Assembly: GCA_035384605.1 (NCBI GenBank)
Contig: DAOOIV010000021.1
Location: forward strand, 1 to 55,785
From: Phycisphaerae bacterium
GTDB lineage: Bacteria > Planctomycetota > Phycisphaerae > UBA1845 > PWPN01
Direction of reading: 5' to 3'
DNA length: 55,785 nucleotides
The translations under genes and the position numbers were made by a program. The number at the start of each line of letters is the position of its first letter. Positions within the stretch are counted from its first letter, which is position 1. The notes beneath the pieces are model-generated. The model did no database searches. It was not told the origin of the DNA and saw only the letters and a program-made list of their open reading frames with translations. Shown here piece by piece: positions 1 to 7,792 of this stretch.

Positions 1-277
1 GATAGGAATCTGGGACCAGCGGACCCGCAAGTAGGGCCGACGCCCTCGTCGGCCCATTCTCGATTCCGTTCGAGCAACTGCACGTTCTCGAGTCCGCCGA
101 ACGGCCGGGAGCCCCGCAGATCCCGCTCGATGGCCTGGTCAATTCCCGCGTCCCTGAGTCCGCCGGCAATGCCCGCCATCGACGACGGCTTTTTGGCCAC
201 GCCCGGCAGCAACAGGACATAGCCGCGATCCAACTGCGCCGCCGTCACCGGCTCGAATCGGGCACAGCCGGCATCCG
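1..277 (-). pseudogene. alpha/beta-hydrolase (lipase-like) fragment
   Basis: The minus strand is open from about 277 to the window edge, with no start codon. It encodes a stretch with a strand-loop motif GYVLLLPGV followed by a helix and the segment LLERNR. This resembles the N-terminal part of planctomycete hydrolases of the lipase superfamily, where a hydrophobic strand leads into the oxyanion loop. Directly after LLERNR the frame runs into the palindromic repeat at 31-57, read as WADEGVGPT, which suggests that the repeat interrupted or replaced the rest of the gene. The upstream end abuts the truncated PIN gene. The family call rests on pattern only. The fragment could also be a chance open frame. 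Confidence 0.35.
31..57. repeat. palindromic dispersed repeat, copy 1
   Basis: Copy of a 27-bp unit beginning GTAGGGCCGACG and ending CGTCGGCCCAT, with 9-bp inverted arms around a 4-nt loop. This copy has one base difference in the loop (CCTC for CCCC). Five more copies, one of them truncated, lie at 55114-55566. It sits inside an open minus-strand frame. Confidence 0.85.
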
Positions 278-442
278 CACTCTTGGTTCACTCAGAGGAT
301 CCACAAATTCCAGGAGAGCATACTCAGTGGTCAACAGTTGTCCGGTTACCTGCTTCTGCCAAGCCAGTGCTCGCTCATGAAGAGCATCATCCGCCAATAC
401 GAGCGCAAGCAGGTACGAGGTATCGAGGAATGTGGTTTTCAC
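245..442 (-). pseudogene. truncated PIN-domain toxin (VapC-like)
   Basis: The 65-residue product starts with MKTTFLDTSYLLAL, the first strand of a PIN domain with its metal-binding Asp (residue 7), and continues through ALLEFVD. PIN toxins are about 130-150 residues with three or four conserved acidic residues. Here the homology stops near residue 51 and a short unrelated tail follows, so the C-terminal acidic residues are missing and nuclease activity is unlikely. The start overlaps the stop of the upstream antitoxin-like gene by 4 bp (439-442), the usual toxin-antitoxin coupling. The downstream DNA is the hydrolase remnant, so a recombination junction probably removed the 3' half of the gene. 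Confidence 0.65.
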
Positions 443-657
443 CGCCGGGGTGTTCCCTTAACGTAGTGTTCGTGCTGCTCGGCGAAATCGGGAGGCAGTC
501 CACCGGGGCGTCCAAGACGGGCAATCTCCGCCAGGACGTCATCCGCCCCCTCGCTGTCGAACACCACCTTCACGGGCGTATTGGCACTGACACCCGATGG
601 CACGGGTTCGTCAAGAACGACTCGCTGACCGTCAAAATGTCCATTGACAATGGTCAT
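439..657 (-). CDS. antitoxin-like protein of a PIN toxin pair
   Basis: Encodes 72 residues. The N-terminus MTIVNGHFDGQRVVLDEP has the beta-hairpin pattern of small antitoxins (DUF104 or VapB-like), in which the N-terminal part binds operator DNA. The C-terminal half is helical and acidic, then proline-rich, as expected for the toxin-wrapping part. A purine-rich GGAGAG lies upstream of the ATG at 657. The gene overlaps the truncated PIN gene by 4 bp, which supports a former type II toxin-antitoxin operon. With the toxin cut off, the antitoxin is probably an orphan. Its exact family was not resolved by eye. Confidence 0.6.
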   Translation of the reverse strand: MTIVNGHFDGQRVVLDEPVPSGVSANTPVKVVFDSEGADDVLAEIARLGRPGGLPPDFAEQHEHYVKGTPRR

Positions 658-712
658 CTCGTCTCTCCGTTCGCTCAGGCACAGCCGTCAATGCCGGGTC
701 TGATTAATCCCA

Positions 713-1072
713 TTGCCCGAACTCGGCGGCTGCTTCAATATGACTATTATACGACAAACGGGGTGCGGTTTTACATGGGCGAGGACCAAGGTCACCGGCG
801 TGCAAGAGACCGGCAGGGACTGGGGTATGAAGGTTAGTCATCAAGAAGCCAAGCTCATGGAGCATCAGGGTGCTCTCGACGGCGACGTTGACCAGGCGGA
901 CTTCGGCCGCTTCCAGGCCTGCCTGAGCGGCGCCGGCGCCATCCAGAGTAACCCGGAGTGTCTCGCTGCCCTTATCGATGACGACGGCGACGTCGACGGA
1001 GACGATACTCAACTCTTCCTTGGCTGCCTCAGCGGCCCGGACATTCCGGTGAGCCCACAGTGCGCTGAATGA
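713..1072 (+). pseudogene. dockerin-like C-terminal fragment
   Basis: The last 65 residues contain two EF-hand-like Asp-rich loops (DGDVDQADFG and DDDGDVDGDDTQ), each followed by a CLSG segment, and end PVSPQCAE. This duplicated pattern is typical of the type I dockerin-like C-termini of large secreted planctomycete proteins. The N-terminal 40 residues look non-coding, and no large secreted domain lies upstream, so this is probably the tail of a gene whose body was lost. An in-frame ATG at 827 could start a shorter ORF. It lies next to other decayed genes. Confidence 0.55.
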
Positions 1073-1212
1073 ATCGGTAGTCCCCGACCCAGGTTCTCGG
1101 CGACACGCGCAGACGCCGCGCGCAAGCGGTGTTCTGGACGATCAGCAAGCCCGCGATTAGCATGGCCTGCAGACTCAGCAAGACAGAACCAACAACTTGC
1201 AGGAGGTCACAC

Positions 1213-2073
1213 ATGCACTATCGATCGCCTATCACCGCTTCCATTGCCGCATGGTCGCTGTCGCTGGCCCTCGGGTGCCAGGCGGCAAAGCCGACACCCT
1301 TCGAGCGGGCATCGTGTTCGACGCTGGTCAAGGCCAAGCAGCCGCTGGAACCGGCTCTCAAGACCGTCGCGGACCTGGGCTTCAAGTACGCCGACGTCAT
1401 GTGCCTTTCGTGGACACCGCACGTGAACGTGGACGCGCTGGTGAAGGACTTTGACACCGAGGCCGCGCGAGTGGAGAAGACTCTGGCCGACAACAAGCTG
1501 AAGGTCTCGAACCTGACCTTCGACGCCATCGAGACCAAGCCGTTCGATGAGTACAAGACGCGATTCACGGCCGTGGTCAAGCTGGCCGTCCGGCTCAGGG
1601 CCCCGCTGATCAATATCATGGCCCCGTCGGCCAAGAGTGATTGGGCCGACCAGGTCGCCAAACTCAAGGTGATCCACAAGATCGCCGCCGATCACGGCAT
1701 CAAGCTCACCCTCGAGACTCACACCGGCCAGCTCACCGAGTACCCTGCCGACGCCGAGAAGATCTGCAGGGAGGTTCCCGGCCTGGGACTCACCCTCGAC
1801 CCGAGCCACTACTACGCCGGCCCGAATCAGGGCAAGTGCTTCGACAGCCTGTACCCGTACGTGATGAACACCGGCTTCCGCGCCGGCGGAATGAAGCGGG
1901 AAGACATCCAGATGAGATGGGGCGAGGGACCCATTGACTTCACGGCCATTGTCCGCAAGCTCGAAGCCCACGGTTACAGGGGCTACTATGTCGTCGAGTA
2001 CCTCGAAGGCCTTGGCAAGGCCGACTCGGTGGAGTCGTCAAGACTGTTTCTCGAGTGGATCAGGGGCCTGTGA
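1213..2073 (+). CDS. sugar phosphate isomerase/epimerase-like lipoprotein
   Basis: Encodes 286 residues from the ATG at 1213, which has a strong AGGAGG at 1201-1206. An in-frame upstream start at 1129 lacks a comparable site. The N-terminus has a hydrophobic stretch ending LALGC, a lipobox, so the product is probably exported and lipid-anchored. The rest follows the xylose isomerase-like TIM-barrel pattern (AP endonuclease 2 superfamily). Strand-end acidic and His residues appear in KLTLETHTG, GLTLDPSHYYAG and YYVVEYLEG, which match the metal and substrate ligands of this family. Substrate is not predictable. In planctomycetes such exported proteins often take part in sugar or inositol catabolism. 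The gene appears to be monocistronic. Confidence 0.8.
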   Translation: MHYRSPITASIAAWSLSLALGCQAAKPTPFERASCSTLVKAKQPLEPALKTVADLGFKYADVMCLSWTPHVNVDALVKDFDTEAARVEKTLADNKLKVSNLTFDAIETKPFDEYKTRFTAVVKLAVRLRAPLINIMAPSAKSDWADQVAKLKVIHKIAADHGIKLTLETHTGQLTEYPADAEKICREVPGLGLTLDPSHYYAGPNQGKCFDSLYPYVMNTGFRAGGMKREDIQMRWGEGPIDFTAIVRKLEAHGYRGYYVVEYLEGLGKADSVESSRLFLEWIRGL

Positions 2074-2133
2074 AGCGCCGGACGGCCTGCTGATTCCATC
2101 TCGCAGCCGTTTGCACCGGTTCCCGAGCATTCG

Positions 2134-2162
2134 CTTTCCTGCCTCTCGCGCTCGGCTATAAT
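2134..2162 (+). promoter_or_regulatory. probable leuD promoter
   Basis: A perfect TATAAT at 2157-2162 lies 127 bp upstream of the leuD ATG. The -35 candidate TTTCCT (16 bp spacer) is weak. The leader between it and leuD contains short imperfect repeats of GCTGA and GCCAATAGC. No Leu-rich leader peptide was found here, in contrast to leuA. Confidence 0.45.
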
Positions 2163-2288
2163 GGGCCGTCTCATGATACGGTCGGCCGTTTGGCTGAGGC
2201 CACCGGCCAATAGCAGGCAACCGATTTGCTGAGGGCGAATGGCTGAAAGCCGAAAGCCAATAGCTGACAGCTTCTGCTGAGGCATACC

Positions 2289-2855
2289 ATGCAAGACGTC
2301 ATCAAGGGCAAGGCCTATGTGCTCGGTGATAACATCGACACCGACCAGATCATTCCGGCGCACTACCTGATGTACAACCCCGCCATTCCGGAGGAGCGAA
2401 AGCAGTTCGGGCGGTTTGCCCTCTGCGGCGTGCCCGACGCTCAGGCCGGTCTGCCCCAGGGCCATGTTCCCTTCGTGGATCAGTCCGACCCGAACAACAC
2501 CCGCAGCCGGTTCACCATCGTCATCGGCGGCAAGAACTTCGGCTGCGGCAGCTCCCGCGAGCACGCCCCGCTGGCCTTGGCCGAGGCCGGAGTCCAAGCG
2601 GTCGTCGCCCCGTTCTACGCCCGAATCTTCTTCCGCAATTCGGTCAACGGCGGTTACCTCATTCCGCTGGAATTCGCCGAAGGCGTGACCCACACGGTCC
2701 GCACCGGCGACGAGGTCGAGATCCGGTTGAAGGAAAATGTGCTGATCGAATGCAGGTCTGGCACCCCCCGGGCGCTCAATCCACTCGGCGAGATCGCCCC
2801 CATCGTCGAGGCCGGCGGTGTCTTCGCTTACGCCAAACGCACCGGCATGCTGTGA
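2289..2855 (+). CDS. leuD: 3-isopropylmalate dehydratase small subunit
   Basis: Encodes 188 residues of the swivelling domain of isopropylmalate isomerase, which with LeuC converts 2- to 3-isopropylmalate in leucine synthesis. Family signatures are GDNIDTDQIIPAHYL near the N-terminus and GCGSSREHAPLAL in the middle, the latter being the substrate-binding swivel loop. The protein has an insertion after the N-terminal motif and is longer than the roughly 165-residue archaeal form. No leuC or leuB is adjacent, so the pathway is split, with leuA about 21 kb away on the other strand. A promoter-like TATAAT at 2157 suggests independent transcription. LeuD versus a homoaconitase small subunit cannot be separated without the partner, but leuA in the same window favours LeuD. 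Confidence 0.9.
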   Translation: MQDVIKGKAYVLGDNIDTDQIIPAHYLMYNPAIPEERKQFGRFALCGVPDAQAGLPQGHVPFVDQSDPNNTRSRFTIVIGGKNFGCGSSREHAPLALAEAGVQAVVAPFYARIFFRNSVNGGYLIPLEFAEGVTHTVRTGDEVEIRLKENVLIECRSGTPRALNPLGEIAPIVEAGGVFAYAKRTGML

Positions 2856-2981
2856 TACCCGCAGGCCGCCGACCAGCTTGTTGCCCAAAGGACCGCGCAC
2901 CTCTTGCCCTGCCCCCACCTTCGTCACACCGGGCCCTACATGAGGCCGGCTGTGACCGAGGGGTCCATGACGGTTTAGTCC

Positions 2982-3071
2982 CTTCCGTCGCAACGGGTGC
3001 GCATTTTGCGCGCATGTTTCTCGATCGCAGAGCGCTTGGCTCGCAGCCCGCAAAAAGGCGGTCCGCCTTGG
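2982..3071 (+). repeat. dispersed 90-bp element, copy A
   Basis: The block from CTTCCGTC to GCGGTCCGCCTTGG matches 51350-51438 closely, sharing CGCATGTTTC, AGCGC-TTGGCT and CCCGCAAAA blocks with a few substitutions and small indels. Both copies are intergenic and in the same orientation relative to the window. Confidence 0.8.
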
Positions 3072-3077
3072 GCGGCT

Positions 3078-3167
3078 CTTTCAGAACCCCGAGCGCAAGC
3101 GAGGGGCCAAGCCGCAGAGCGGCCAATACCACATGGGGGCCGCTCCCTCACGGTCGCGGTTCTGAAA
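3078..3167. repeat. imperfect inverted repeat (large hairpin)
   Basis: Arms CTTTCAGAACCCC at 3078 and GCGGTTCTGAAAAAG ending at 3167 are complementary apart from a few mismatches, and the inner parts (GCGCAAGCGAGGG against CCCTCACGGTCGC) also partly pair. The palindrome follows directly on dispersed element A and may be part of the same mobile repeat. Confidence 0.6.
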
Positions 3168-3382
3168 AAGCCATAGCGTCTCCCCGTCCAAACTATCACA
3201 GGCCCGTAACCGGGGCCCTGTCAAGAAGCAGGCTGGAGCCTGACGATATTAAGAAGGGGCAAGATCGGCGATTGACGCCAGGGACGAGCCTCTTGGGACC
3301 CTTGGAGGCGCGAACGGACTCTTGCATTGTTGATCGCGCAAAACCCGATACCGGTCTGCAAAGGATCATAGGAGAACGATCC

Positions 3383-3520
3383 ATGACGGAGATCACTTTC
3401 GATTTCACCGGTCTGCTCGATGCCATTACCCTGTTCCTGGAGAGCCTCTTCGGGGCTCTTGGCGGACTTTTTGCGGAGCTGGCCGCTTTCTTCAGTAACA
3501 TTGTTATCAGTTACGTCTAG
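3383..3520 (+). CDS. small hydrophobic protein, 45 residues
   Basis: A short ORF starts at the ATG at 3383 with GGAGAA 7 nt upstream. The product is acidic at the N-terminus and then almost wholly hydrophobic and rich in Phe, Leu, Ala and Gly (LFGALGGLFAELAAFF), consistent with a single amphipathic or membrane helix of about 25 residues. It has no Cys and no charged C-terminus. I do not recognise the family. It might be a small membrane peptide or a toxin-like peptide. The ribosome-binding site and composition support expression, but the ORF is short enough to arise by chance. Confidence 0.4.
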   Translation: MTEITFDFTGLLDAITLFLESLFGALGGLFAELAAFFSNIVISYV

Positions 3521-3844
3521 TTTTCGTTGACAGAGGCGCTATGCTCCGGGCTGCCGCCCCTGAAGATATCAGTTTCGGAGCCGCGAGCACCGATCTCGCC
3601 GGCGGGGCCCGCCGAGATTCGGGAACCGCTTGCGGGCGGGCTCCAGGACGTCGGCACGGAGTCCCGCTGCGTCGGTGGAGATCGAAGGTCTGGCTACATC
3701 GTTGCCTTTCGTCTCTTGCATCCCAGCCGCAATCAGAGTATTCGTAATCGTGCTACCAAATGGTGTTGTCACTGAACCATGCGTTTTTGCCCACCGAGCG
3801 TCCGGGCGGCAGGTTCAGAAGCCAAGGTGAGGAGTTGCTCCACC
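3521..3844. other. intergenic region, nothing recognised
   Basis: A 324-bp stretch between the small ORF and the RRM gene. Several overlapping open frames on both strands lack family features. No promoter or terminator of good quality was seen. Confidence 0.4.
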
Positions 3845-4126
3845 ATGAACATCTATGTCGGCAATCTCAGCTTCAAGACCACGGAGGAGGCAGTACGTGA
3901 GTTGTTTGCCGCTTACGGGCAAGTGGACCGGGTCAGCCTGATCAGCGACCGCCATACGGGCCGACCTCGCGGTTTTGGCTTCGTCGAGATGGCCGACAAC
4001 ACCGCTGCCCAAGCGGCCATCGAGGCACTCAACGGCAAGGAGGTCGACGGTCGCAAGCTGAAGGTCAACGAGGCCCAACCCAAGGCCGAGCGATCTGGCG
4101 GCGGTGGCGGTGGTCGTGGTCGGTGA
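3845..4126 (+). CDS. RRM-domain RNA-binding protein
   Basis: Encodes 93 residues: one RNA recognition motif plus a short basic Gly-rich tail. RNP2 (IYVGNL, residues 3-8) and RNP1 (RGFGFVEM, about 42-49) are both intact, with the aromatic residues that stack on RNA bases. The C-terminus is RSGGGGGGRGR. This matches the small single-RRM proteins of cyanobacteria and planctomycetes, often cold-induced and thought to be RNA chaperones or mRNA-binding factors. The start at 3845 puts RNP2 at the usual distance from the N-terminus and has GGTGAGGAG upstream. A longer frame upstream to 3779 has no domain. It is probably monocistronic. Confidence 0.9.
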   Translation: MNIYVGNLSFKTTEEAVRELFAAYGQVDRVSLISDRHTGRPRGFGFVEMADNTAAQAAIEALNGKEVDGRKLKVNEAQPKAERSGGGGGGRGR

Positions 4127-4204
4127 TCCAATGGGAATCACCGGCAAAGTTCTTCGAGCTTGGTAGCACGACGGGAGATGAAGAGCCGTCCGAGCTTCTG
4201 GTTG

Positions 4205-5164
4205 TCAGGCGGCGGGTTGGCTCCATGCCTCCAGCACGCGGTCGGCTACCTCTTCGACCGTATCATCCTCAGTCAAATCCACCCACCTGATACCGGGTAT
4301 CCGGCGCATCCAGGTTCGTTGATGCTTGGCCAGATGCCGGGAGTTGATCTTGATCCGCTCGACGGCATCGGCCAGATTCCAGCGGCCTCGCAAATAAGCG
4401 ATGATCTCGGCATAGCCGACGGCTTGCGCAGCCTGGTGTCCGATTCCACCGGGCTCGGCCAGCAGCCGCTTGACCTCGTCCACGAGCCCCGCCTCGATCA
4501 TCCGATGAACTCGAGCGTTGATGCGGCGGTTCGCCTGCTCCTTAGGGCGACGAAGGGCGGCGATACGGCAGTCATAGCGGCCCATGGGCCGGTCCCATTG
4601 TTGCTGTAATTCGCTGATCGGAGAGCCGGTGAGGTGATAGACCTCCAGGGCTCGCTCGATTCGACGGAGGTCGTTGACGTGAATTCGTGCGGCCGCTTTG
4701 GGATCCACCCGGGCCAATTCAGCGTGCAGAGCGCACGTCCCCTCGCGGGCAGCCCGCTCGCGAAAAGCCCGTCTGAACTCGAGGTCGGCCCCGGGCCCTG
4801 CGAAAACCCCGGCCGTAAGTCCCCGGACATACAGCATCGTTCCACCCACTGCCAGGACCGGTTTGCCCCTACCCGCGATGTCGTCAATAGCCCGGTCTGC
4901 GCCCTCGATGTACCGAGCCAGACTGTACGGCTCGCTGGGCTCAACCACATCGATCAAGTGGTGTCGAATCTCACGTCGGGCTGCCTCAGAAGGTTTGGCT
5001 GTGCCGATGTCCATGCGGCGGTAAATCTTCATGGAGTCCACCGAGACGATCTCGCCGCCCAGACGCCGAGCTAGCTCCAGACCGATGCGGCCTTTGCCGC
5101 TGGCCGTACAGCCGATGAGGAGGTTCACTCGAATCTGCGATCTTTGACCCGAACTTGTAGTCAT
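4205..5164 (-). CDS. miaA: tRNA dimethylallyltransferase
   Basis: Encodes 319 residues, the normal length for MiaA, which transfers dimethylallyl to N6 of A37 in tRNAs reading UNN codons. After the P-loop come the family motifs VSVDSMKIYRRMDIGTAKP (catalytic Asp), the HHLIDVVEP segment and VGGTMLYVRGL. The C-terminal TWMRRIPGIRW segment follows the KHQRTW motif that binds tRNA. The P-loop reads GCTASGKG instead of the usual G-P-T-A-S-G-K-T, so the Pro and the terminal Thr are replaced while the Lys is kept. The Thr normally helps bind Mg and phosphate, so the change is odd, though the rest is well conserved. The start at 5164 is the only one that keeps the P-loop at the N-terminus. Confidence 0.93.
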   Translation of the reverse strand: MTTSSGQRSQIRVNLLIGCTASGKGRIGLELARRLGGEIVSVDSMKIYRRMDIGTAKPSEAARREIRHHLIDVVEPSEPYSLARYIEGADRAIDDIAGRGKPVLAVGGTMLYVRGLTAGVFAGPGADLEFRRAFRERAAREGTCALHAELARVDPKAAARIHVNDLRRIERALEVYHLTGSPISELQQQWDRPMGRYDCRIAALRRPKEQANRRINARVHRMIEAGLVDEVKRLLAEPGGIGHQAAQAVGYAEIIAYLRGRWNLADAVERIKINSRHLAKHQRTWMRRIPGIRWVDLTEDDTVEEVADRVLEAWSQPAA

Positions 5165-5747
5165 GCCGAGTGCAGCTTAGCCAAGGCAGGTCGGAACGAA
5201 CAAGCAGACCCCAGGCAAAGAGCCACCCTCAACCTGCCGAGCCGCCGACAACCCAGCCGCAAAGAATGGCCTTGGCGAGCCTGGCTTTCCCGGTCAGCGT
5301 CGGGTCGCTCACCGGCCAGGATCCCGACGGACGACCAACCTGAGTTCCGCCCCCGGCCGCGATGAGGCCCGGGTTCTGCCGCAAGCCTCTCTTATGCCTT
5401 GCGTGGAATAAATTTATTTTATACATAATCGTCAGCATCTCCGTTGACACGGCCTGCGGGTTTGCCGAGGGGACCGAAACAGCCCAGATTAACTGTCGCG
5501 GAAATCCAGGAAAAACTCTTGCTTTGAGGAGGGCTATCCGGTAGTATCCATAATGTGAGCGAGAGAATCGCTTCACGTCAAGCGTCCAGTGTCGAGGTGA
5601 GCGAAAGGGGCACAAGTATCGAGGTTCATATTCTCATCGGCTCTGTTGTGTGGAAGACGCGCGGTACGAGACGCGCGATGATGGGGATCAAACACCCTCA
5701 TATCTGATGCCCATGTCGAGCGAGGCGGAAAAAGATAGGAGGAAAGT
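5165..5747. other. intergenic region and leader of the first PEP-CTERM gene
   Basis: 583 bp between divergent genes. An AT-rich island near 5405-5430 includes a palindromic AATAAATTTATT and may hold the miaA promoter. The right part (from 5519) is the promoter and roughly 190-nt leader of the PEP-CTERM gene. The leader has a hairpin at its presumed 5' end (GTGAGCG near 5555 with CGCTTCAC) and another at about 5657-5680 (CGCGC arms). Confidence 0.5.
5519..5547 (+). promoter_or_regulatory. promoter of PEP-CTERM gene 1
   Basis: -35 TTGCTT (5519-5524), 17-bp spacer, -10 TAGTAT (5542-5547). Transcription would start near 5554, about 194 nt before the ATG at 5748. Confidence 0.55.
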
Positions 5748-6395
5748 ATGAAAAGGAGCTTTCTGGCAGCGGTGGCGTTCGTGTTCGTGGCAGCGTCGTT
5801 TGCGAATGCGACCAGCATACCTCTGGGCAGCTCGGGGTGGCAGGTCGTCTGGGACAGCGGACTCAACCCGTATCTTAATATCACGGTTGAGGGGGAGGAC
5901 GCAGACGCCGTCTACATTCACAAGACGGTCGAGTTCATTCAAGGTCCTGACGAGTTCGGTAATTTTCCCACGATTCCTATTACTTTCTGGCAGATCGGCC
6001 CATCGACCATTACCAAGATCGTGATACTCGACGAGACCATCAAGAACTCGACGGGTGCCAATTGGACTGATTTCCATTGGGATCTGATAGACCATGGAGA
6101 GGCGTGGTTCATTCATGATCCAGGCTGGTTCTTCAAAACCTCGCCGCTGGATAACCAGTCTTGGGCCAGGGATGATATGAACTTCTCGGTCGATGGTTTC
6201 GCTACTAATGGAGTCGTGTACAACGGAAGCGTGTGGCAGCCGGGAATCGGGGTCGATGGCGGCGAACTCGTGATCCACGTCACTTCCAAGCCGGCCGCAC
6301 CCTACACCCTTTTCACGCTGAAGGAGACGCCAACGCCTGAGCCGGCCTCCCTCTTGCTGCTTGTTCTTGGTGCCATGATGTTGCGACGCCGGTGA
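5748..6395 (+). CDS. PEP-CTERM sorting-domain protein, paralogue 1
   Basis: Encodes 215 residues. Residues 1-22 form a signal peptide (MKRSFLAAVAFVFVAASFANA). The middle is an all-beta, aromatic-rich domain, with GPDEFGNFPTIPITF and NWTDFHWDL shared with the next gene. The C-terminus PTPEPASLLLLVLGAMMLRRR is a PEP-CTERM tail: a PEP motif, one membrane helix and an Arg cluster. Such proteins are exported, processed by an exosortase and linked to the surface or exopolysaccharide. AGGAGG at 5737-5742 fixes the start. It is transcribed alone from its own promoter and ends at a strong terminator. The function of the beta domain is unknown. Confidence 0.88.
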   Translation: MKRSFLAAVAFVFVAASFANATSIPLGSSGWQVVWDSGLNPYLNITVEGEDADAVYIHKTVEFIQGPDEFGNFPTIPITFWQIGPSTITKIVILDETIKNSTGANWTDFHWDLIDHGEAWFIHDPGWFFKTSPLDNQSWARDDMNFSVDGFATNGVVYNGSVWQPGIGVDGGELVIHVTSKPAAPYTLFTLKETPTPEPASLLLLVLGAMMLRRR

Positions 6396-6428
6396 GCGCA
6401 TTCCTGCTCCATTTGAGCCTGAAGATCA

Positions 6429-6460
6429 GTGCCCCGCCCCCGTGGCGGGGCACGCTTTTT
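6429..6460 (+). terminator. intrinsic terminator after PEP-CTERM gene 1
   Basis: A 10-bp perfect stem GTGCCCCGCC / GGCGGGGCAC around a 4-nt loop is followed by GC and a T run, 34 bp past the stop codon. Confidence 0.9.
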
Positions 6461-6461
6461 C

Positions 6462-6993
6462 TGGGGCGTCCTTCCCCCCTTTTTTTGCACCAGCCGTTGC
6501 GGGAGTCGGATTTGCCTGTGGGTTTTGGCCCACATTCCTCACTCCAGAGGCCCGGACGGTGGGCAATGGGCCCCGATAAGTTGTCCAATGCTAGCAGCGC
6601 TGCCAATGGTTCCAAATTGACGTAAACCTCGTTGCTGAAAAGTCTTAGGGTGATTCTCTTGCTTTTGTGTTTTCACTTGCCTGGCAGGCTGGTTGGCTCA
6701 TGTCTTCAGACGGGCTGATCCGGGGAATGGCAACTAAGAAAAAATCGCCAAGAAAACAAAAAAACCTTGACACGCCAACAGTGACCGGCTAGGCTACTAT
6801 ATAAGGAGAGAGGGGGAGAGCTGCACATCGACGGTGTAGCCCTCATCGTGTCAGTTCAGAGAAACGGGAAAACGCGAGCAGGCGCGCACTGCACATCTGT
6901 ACGAAGTCGCGCTTGCGAGGATGCGTGTCCGACGAGCCGGCCCATTCAAAGATCGTCCCACACGCATCAGAAAAGGAAAGGCAGGAGGCAACT
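6462..6993. other. intergenic region and leader of the second PEP-CTERM gene
   Basis: The first 300 bp hold nothing recognised. From 6767 there is a promoter, followed by a roughly 190-nt leader ending at the AGGAGG at 6983-6988. Confidence 0.5.
6767..6795 (+). promoter_or_regulatory. promoter of PEP-CTERM gene 2
   Basis: -35 TTGACA (6767-6772), 17-bp spacer, -10 TAGGCT (6790-6795). An A-rich tract (AAAACAAAAAAA) just upstream of the -35 may act as an UP element. Start near 6802, about 192 nt before the ATG. Confidence 0.65.
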
Positions 6994-7665
6994 ATGAAAG
7001 GTATGTTCTCAGCAGCAGCCGCGGTGACTCTCTTGGTCGTGTCGTCCGCTAACGCGGGCTTGGTGGTGCTGGACAATACGGGATGGCAGGCCGTTTGGGA
7101 CGATGGCTTGGATGGTTTGGTGGACATCTGGATTCCTCCCGCGTCGCCGCCGACGGCAAGCATCATCTTCATCCAGAAGTCAGCCCAATTCACTCAGGGC
7201 CCCGATGAGTTTGGTCAATTCCCCTCGATCCCGATCACGTTCATGCAGACCGGCCCATCGACGATCACCCGTATCGTTATTCAGGATGAGATTATCACCA
7301 ATACCACCGGCGTCGACTGGACTGATTTCCATTTCGACTTGCTGGATAAGGGTGACGCTTGGTTCGAGCATGGCCCCGGTTTCTTCTTCACCACGTCGCC
7401 GTTGGACCACCAGGTCTTCTCGGCAGACAACAAAAGCTTTAGCGTCGATGGCTTTGGCCTCGGTCCCGGTGGTACCGATGCCGTCGTGCCGAACAACAGC
7501 GTATGGTTCCCGGGCGACGGGCCCACGGACGGCAATCTGGTGATCCGCGTAGTCTCGAAGACGAGCGAGCCGTATACGGTCTTCACGCTTAAGGAAACGC
7601 CGACACCCGAGCCGGCGTCGATACTGCTGTTGGCTTTGGGTGCCGTGCTGCTGCGGCGTCGCTGA
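6994..7665 (+). CDS. PEP-CTERM sorting-domain protein, paralogue 2
   Basis: Encodes 223 residues from the ATG at 6994 (AGGAGG at 6983-6988). A longer frame from 6913 is rejected because it would bury the signal peptide. The signal peptide ends near SSANA, the beta domain shares GPDEFGQFPSIPITF, GPSTITRIVI and DWTDFHFDL with the preceding gene, and the tail PTPEPASILLLALGAVLLRRR is a PEP-CTERM signal. About half of the residues match paralogue 1, so this is a tandem duplication that has diverged. Each copy keeps a separate promoter, long leader and terminator, so they can be expressed independently. Expected location is the cell surface, and function is unknown. Confidence 0.88.
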   Translation: MKGMFSAAAAVTLLVVSSANAGLVVLDNTGWQAVWDDGLDGLVDIWIPPASPPTASIIFIQKSAQFTQGPDEFGQFPSIPITFMQTGPSTITRIVIQDEIITNTTGVDWTDFHFDLLDKGDAWFEHGPGFFFTTSPLDHQVFSADNKSFSVDGFGLGPGGTDAVVPNNSVWFPGDGPTDGNLVIRVVSKTSEPYTVFTLKETPTPEPASILLLALGAVLLRRR

Positions 7666-7715
7666 CCAGAATGTCGGAAAGCGATGAATTCCACTGCCTT
7701 TTTCAGATGTTAACA

Positions 7716-7744
7716 TGCCCTGCGCCGCCGCAGGGCATTTTCTT
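7716..7744 (+). terminator. intrinsic terminator after PEP-CTERM gene 2
   Basis: A 9-bp stem TGCCCTGCG / CGCAGGGCA with a 4-nt loop, followed by TTTTCTT. Confidence 0.85.
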
Positions 7745-7792
7745 GCCCGCCGCGCCCATTCTCGGGACAGTAGCGCGTGCGGTGACGGGGCA

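Larger units (their letters stand above)
2856..3382. other. intergenic region with dispersed repeat and inverted repeat
   Basis: This 527-bp stretch has no convincing gene. It holds a roughly 90-bp dispersed element at 2982-3071 and next to it an imperfect inverted repeat at 3078-3167, with arms CTTTCAGAACC and GGTTCTGAAAAAG. The final 200 bp should carry the promoter of the small ORF at 3383, but no strong promoter was identified. Confidence 0.6.

Noticed and set aside
2163..2288. A leucine attenuator upstream of leuD similar to that of leuA
   Set aside because: A small ORF exists near 2173 but it has no Leu run, and there is no terminator with a T tract.
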